Assembly (NCBI GenBank): GCA_937959285.1
Contig: CALGAR010000088.1
Coordinates: forward strand, 1 to 18,641
Direction of reading: 5' to 3'
Length of the DNA: 18,641 nt
DNA from: an uncultured Bryobacterales bacterium
Lineage (GTDB): Bacteria > Acidobacteriota > Terriglobia > Bryobacterales > Bryobacteraceae
Below, one piece after another: positions 15,175-18,641 of this stretch. Numbering within the stretch: position 1 is the stretch's first letter; the number at the start of each line of letters is the position of its first letter. Below the pieces are notes generated by a model, which saw nothing but the letters and a program-made list of their open reading frames with translations, did not search any database and was not told where the DNA came from. Made by a program: the position numbers and the translations under genes.

Positions 15175-16137
15175 ATGATCGAGCACTATCGAAGGGAGAT
15201 TTCGGTTGCAGCGGCGATCCTGCTTGTCGCGGCAGTGCTCGCCGTCCTGGCTCCCCAGTTCTTCACACTCGAGAATCAGACCGATCTGCTTCTGAACAAC
15301 ATGCCCGTGCTGATTGTGGCGCTGGGCATGACGCTGATCATTCTCACCGGTCATATCGACATCTCGGTGGGATCTCAGTTTGCCATCTGCGGCGTGGCTG
15401 CCGGCGTGATTTCCAAAGCTGGACTTCCTTCACCGGCGGTTTGCATTGCCGTGTGCCTGCTGGGCGCTGTGCTCGGCGGGATGAACGGATCCCTCGTGGC
15501 ATACTTCCGGCTTCCGTCGATCGTCGTAACGCTGGCCGCTATGGTCGCGCTTCGGGACGCCTTGCGGTGGAGCACAGAAGGGGCCTGGATCCAGGATCTG
15601 CCTCCGGGATTCCAATGGTTCGGGCTCTCTCAGACCGGGAGCCAGCTTGTGACGTTCGCAGCCGCCGGGATCCTTGTCATCTGCGCGCACTGGTCCATGC
15701 GAAACCTGGCCGCTGGGCGGGCGGTGTACGCCACGGGCTCCGACCCGGATGCAGCACGGCTGGTTGGCTTCGATCCAAGACACATTGTCTTCGGCGTCTT
15801 CACCGCGACCGGAGCGCTCACGGGCTTTGCTGCCTTCCTGAACGCGGCCCGTTTCAACCAGATCCCGAGCAACGCCGGGATTGGCCTTGAGCTGCAGGTG
15901 ATTGCCGCGGTGGTGGTGGGCGGTACGGCGATCACGGGAGGCCGCGGCACTGTGCCCGGTACGGTTCTCGGCGTCGTATTGCTGGGCATCATCGGACCGG
16001 CGTTAACCTTCTTAGGAGTCAGCGCTTACTGGGAGAAAGCCATCCAGGGAGCAATCATTCTTGCAGCAGTAGCGATCGATTCCATTCGTCTACGGACAGG
16101 GAGAAATGCAGGCAACATCGCCGCTCAAAGTGCATAA
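15175..16137 (+). CDS. CUT2-family sugar ABC transporter permease (RhaP/LsrC/RbsC-like)
   Basis: Inner-membrane channel subunit of the importer. The 320 residues are mostly hydrophobic, with about 8-10 membrane helices. Family marks: TLIILTGHIDISVGS near residues 54-68, the LPSIVVTLAAM helix, and the C-terminal GGTAITGGRGTVPGTVLG loop followed by FLGVSAYWEKAIQGAII, a wording shared by RhaP- and LsrC-type permeases. It begins with no gap after the ATPase stop and its 3' end overlaps the next gene by 32 bases. It would pair as a heterodimer with the permease half of the downstream fusion protein. Confidence 0.93.
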   Translation: MIEHYRREISVAAAILLVAAVLAVLAPQFFTLENQTDLLLNNMPVLIVALGMTLIILTGHIDISVGSQFAICGVAAGVISKAGLPSPAVCIAVCLLGAVLGGMNGSLVAYFRLPSIVVTLAAMVALRDALRWSTEGAWIQDLPPGFQWFGLSQTGSQLVTFAAAGILVICAHWSMRNLAAGRAVYATGSDPDAARLVGFDPRHIVFGVFTATGALTGFAAFLNAARFNQIPSNAGIGLELQVIAAVVVGGTAITGGRGTVPGTVLGVVLLGIIGPALTFLGVSAYWEKAIQGAIILAAVAIDSIRLRTGRNAGNIAAQSA

Positions 16138-18160
16138 AAACTGGCGCGAGCGCTGGTTCCCGAACGGTGAGTGGGTCCTGCTGGCGGCTCTGTTCGCGGA
16201 AGTGGCGCTATTTGCGGCCATCGGGCACAACTTCTTCACCACGGAAAACTTCTTCGAGATCATTCGCCTGAGCGTGGAACTCGGCCTGCTGGCGGTCGCC
16301 CTGACGCCAATCATGATCACCGGAGGCATCGACCTTTCGGGCGGAGCCATGATGGGCCTTGCCGCTGTGGTCTTCGGCGCCGCCTGGCGGGACTGGCATC
16401 TGCCCATCCCGGCCGCCGGCGGACTCGCAATCCTGCTCGGCTGCGCCGGGGGCGGTTTGAACGCGCTTCTGATCACCCGGTTCAGGATGCCGCCGCTGAT
16501 CGTCACGCTCGGGTCATTCTCCCTGTTCCGGGGGATCGCCGAAGGGCTTACGGGCGGAGCGGAAAACTACAGCAATTTCCCTCCGGCGTTCCTGTACCTT
16601 GGGCAAGGCTACCTGGGCGGCATCATTCCCGTGCAGCTTTTGCTTTTTGTTGCGGTCTTTGCCGCGTACTTCCTTTTGCTGCACCGGTCCGTAATCGGCC
16701 GCGCCTTATATGCCATCGGCTTTACGGCTTCCGGCGCCCGATATGCCGGCATTGCTGTGACGCGGCGGATCGGGCTGGTTTACTTTCTCAGCGGTCTGGC
16801 GGCAGCGGTTGCGGCAATTGTGTACGTGGCCCACATCGGGCAGGCGAAGTCGAACGCAGGGACCGGCTATGAGCTTGCCGCGATCACGGCGGTCGTGCTG
16901 GGAGGCACTTCCGTATTCGGTGGCCGGGGCACCTTATGGGGAACTCTGCTGGGCTTGTTTGCGATTTCGGTCTTGCAGAATGGCCTGCACCTGGCAGCGC
17001 TGCCTTCAGAACTGACAGGCGTCCTGACGGGGCTGCTGCTTGTTGCGACGATCGGCATTGACCGGATGCGCAGATCGGGCAACGCCAGCCTCCAGGCGCA
17101 GGAAGAAGAGGCTTCTATGAAGAACTGGCAAGTTGCTGTCCTATGCGGGACGATCCTGGTGGGAGCGGCGATCGTCGCCGGAACCAACTACTGGCTGGTG
17201 CGCTCACTGGAGCGGACGGTCCGCGGCGGCCCCGCGCCTGCCGCGCCGAAGGGCCGGCGCCCGGTAATCGCCGTCATGCCTAAGGCAAAAGGCGACCCGT
17301 ACTTTGTGAGCTGCAAGGCCGGCGCGGAAGAGGCGGCTCTCGAAGCCAATGTGGAACTGATTTGGGACGGACCGGCCGGGCTCGATCCTGCCAAGCAGAA
17401 TGAGGTTGTGGAAGGCTGGATCACTCGCGGCGTGGATGCGATTGCCGTCAGCGTCGAGAATCAGGCGGGAATCTCCACGGTGCTGCGCAAGGCGCGAGCG
17501 CGAGGAATCCGCGTTCTCACCTGGGACGCCGACGCAGAGCAGGACGCCCGCGACTTCTTCATCAACCAGGCGACGCCGCAGGGCATCGGTTACACGCTGG
17601 TTGACGAAGCGGCGCGCCTTTTGAACGGCAAGGGCGAACTGGCCGTGATCACGGGCGCTCTCACCGCCGCGAACCAGAATCAATGGATCGTCTATATCAA
17701 GGAGCGGATTGCTACCAAATATCCGGATCTGAAGCTTGTCACCATCCGGCCAAGCGACGACGACCGCGACAAATCCTTTGCGGAAACCCAAACGATCCTG
17801 CGCGTCTATCCCAACGTACGGCTGATCCTCGGAATCTCCGCGCCCGCCGTGCCTGGCGCGGCTGAAGCCGTCCGCCAGGCCGGAAGAAAAGATGTAAAAG
17901 TGATCGGCCTCTCTGTGCCGAGCCTCTGTAAGCGCTACGTGCACGACGGCGTGATCCAGTCCGTGATCCTCTGGAACACGAGAGACCTCGGCTATTTGAC
18001 GGTCCTGACGGCGGCCCGGCTCGTGACCGGCCAGATCGGGAGCGGAATTACCTCCCTCGAGGCCGGAAGGCTGGGAAAGGTGGAAGTCCGCGGCACAGAA
18101 GTCATCCTGGGCCAGCCGTTCATCTTTAACAAGAGCAATATCGACCGTTTCGACTTCTGA
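16106..18160 (+). CDS. Fusion of CUT2 sugar ABC permease and membrane-tethered substrate-binding protein
   Basis: One uninterrupted 684-residue frame. Residues 1-337 form a complete permease (ITGGIDLSGGAMMG, RFRMPPLIVTLGSF, AAITAVVLGGTSVFGGRGT). A basic/acidic link (RMRRSGNASLQAQEEEAS) leads to a membrane helix at about 342-365, then a Pro/Ala linker and a periplasmic binding protein of the RbsB class from about 386. Binding-domain marks include VMPKAKGDPYF, LIWDGP, VLTWDAD, FFINQATPQG, NQNQW, WNTRDLGYLTV and the ending FNKSNIDRFDF, as in RhaS and LsrB. The inner-side charges suggest the helix places the binding domain in the periplasm, tethered to the channel. The start ATG is preceded by AGGGAG (16098-16103). 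An in-frame ATG at 17117 with AAGAGG upstream could also yield a separate anchored binding protein. Rhamnose or a related sugar is my first guess for the ligand, AI-2 the second. Confidence 0.9.
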   Translation: MQATSPLKVHKNWRERWFPNGEWVLLAALFAEVALFAAIGHNFFTTENFFEIIRLSVELGLLAVALTPIMITGGIDLSGGAMMGLAAVVFGAAWRDWHLPIPAAGGLAILLGCAGGGLNALLITRFRMPPLIVTLGSFSLFRGIAEGLTGGAENYSNFPPAFLYLGQGYLGGIIPVQLLLFVAVFAAYFLLLHRSVIGRALYAIGFTASGARYAGIAVTRRIGLVYFLSGLAAAVAAIVYVAHIGQAKSNAGTGYELAAITAVVLGGTSVFGGRGTLWGTLLGLFAISVLQNGLHLAALPSELTGVLTGLLLVATIGIDRMRRSGNASLQAQEEEASMKNWQVAVLCGTILVGAAIVAGTNYWLVRSLERTVRGGPAPAAPKGRRPVIAVMPKAKGDPYFVSCKAGAEEAALEANVELIWDGPAGLDPAKQNEVVEGWITRGVDAIAVSVENQAGISTVLRKARARGIRVLTWDADAEQDARDFFINQATPQGIGYTLVDEAARLLNGKGELAVITGALTAANQNQWIVYIKERIATKYPDLKLVTIRPSDDDRDKSFAETQTILRVYPNVRLILGISAPAVPGAAEAVRQAGRKDVKVIGLSVPSLCKRYVHDGVIQSVILWNTRDLGYLTVLTAARLVTGQIGSGITSLEAGRLGKVEVRGTEVILGQPFIFNKSNIDRFDF
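17106..17119 (+). promoter_or_regulatory. Internal ribosome-binding site and ATG within the fusion gene
   Basis: AAGAGG (17106-17111) stands 5 bases before an in-frame ATG (17117-17119, codon 338). The residues after it (MKNWQVAVLCGTILVGAA) look like the signal anchor of a free-standing binding protein. This may be a working secondary start or a relic of a former separate gene. Confidence 0.45.
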
Positions 18161-18172
18161 CTGCCCGATGCC

Positions 18173-18641
18173 TCAGATTTCCGGAGCAGGGACCACCACT
18201 CCGCCGAAAACGAGCCAGGCAAGCAGGAGCGTCCAGATTAAGTTGAAGGTTTGCGCGCTGACAAAAGTGAGGAAGGGGCGTCCGTTCTCCATGCTGATGA
18301 GCTCTGTGAAGCGCGTCTCGAGGCCAATGGAGACGAAAGCCAGCGCGAACCAGACTGTCCGGATTGTTCCGATCGCTCCCTTTGTAGCTGCGACGACACT
18401 GCTGTCAAGCAGGAACGAGAACACCAGGGAAGCCGCCATGAAGCCGAGCACGAACTTCGGGAAACGCTCCCAGATAACCGAAGCGCTCGGGCGGTCTTCC
18501 GCCTGTTTGCTTCGGAGCGTCCACCACAGGGAAAGAGCGAAGGCTGCGAGACCGATGAGAACGTTCTGCGAGAATTTGACAATGGTGCCGACCTTCATCG
18601 CAGTCTCGCTGATCAAGGCGCCGGCAGCGACAACCGACCCG
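18173..18641 (-). CDS. YeiH family putative sulfate exporter, partial
   Basis: C-terminal 155 residues of a polytopic membrane protein (Cons_hypoth698 / YeiH family); the 5' part, about half or more, lies beyond the right edge. At the edge the frame reads GSVVAAGALISETAM and continues TIVKFSQNVLIGLAAFAL, a stretch conserved in YeiH proteins, followed by the FPKFVLGFMAASLVFS and VWFALAFVSIGLETRFTEL segments and a final membrane helix. The family is annotated as putative sulfate exporters, a role supported only by indirect evidence. The TTG and ATG codons near 18616 and 18598 are internal. It converges on the importer operon with only 12 bases between stop codons. Confidence 0.85.
   Translation of the reverse strand, partial: GSVVAAGALISETAMKVGTIVKFSQNVLIGLAAFALSLWWTLRSKQAEDRPSASVIWERFPKFVLGFMAASLVFSFLLDSSVVAATKGAIGTIRTVWFALAFVSIGLETRFTELISMENGRPFLTFVSAQTFNLIWTLLLAWLVFGGVVVPAPEI

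Noticed and set aside
14509..15354. Minus-strand open frame opposite the ABC ATPase
   Set aside because: Antisense to conserved Walker and signature motifs; composition is typical of a shadow frame.
17117..17170. Lipobox making the binding domain a lipoprotein
   Set aside because: The only Cys near the helix follows AVL, lacking the small residue required at -1, so a helix anchor is favoured.
1..18641. CRISPR array, tRNA, rRNA, transposon, prophage or defence system
   Set aside because: No spaced direct repeats, RNA gene signatures, transposase or recombinase motifs were seen; almost all of the window is filled by housekeeping and transport genes.

Overview
The window reads as a chromosomal segment of a GC-rich Gram-negative bacterium. 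An acidobacterium (Bryobacter/Solibacter-like) is my best guess. The basis is the run of cell-wall genes, a long loop in FtsW, an MEPN variant of the MurG HEQN motif, a Tat-exported aldo/keto reductase and stand-alone PurS. This lineage call is inference; a 16S gene or marker-gene tree would settle it.

Region 1 (1-7830, + strand) is the distal half of a division and cell wall (dcw) cluster: murD (5' end missing), ftsW, murG, murC, ftsQ, ftsA, ftsZ. Genes are tightly packed: murD-ftsW abut, ftsW-murG overlap by 4 bases, murC-ftsQ are 1 base apart. murB and ddl, often found between murC and ftsQ, are absent. A GC-rich hairpin follows ftsZ, and a divergent murA follows as its own unit (7898-9244).

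Region 2 (9288-13555, - strand) reads right to left: purS, then glmS, yjbQ, rluE and a Tat-signal aldo/keto reductase. The glmS-yjbQ and yjbQ-rluE junctions are both 4-base GTGA stop/start overlaps, so the last four genes look like one translationally coupled operon.

Region 3 (13651-18160, + strand) is a complete CUT2-family sugar ABC importer in the order ATPase, permease, permease plus substrate-binding protein. Its last gene fuses a full permease in frame to a full membrane-anchored periplasmic binding protein. The binding domain resembles RhaS (rhamnose) and LsrB (AI-2) proteins; the substrate cannot be fixed from the window. Region 4 (18173 to the right edge, - strand) is the 3' part of a YeiH-family membrane transporter.

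Together the window encodes GlmS (entry to amino sugars), MurA, MurC and MurD (precursor assembly), MurG (lipid II), FtsW (glycan polymerisation) and FtsQ/A/Z (divisome). No phage, IS, CRISPR, tRNA, rRNA or defence genes are visible. The most unusual points are the permease/binding-protein fusion with a plausible internal start, the divergent MurA, and -10-like motifs very close to start codons around 13.1-13.7 kb.
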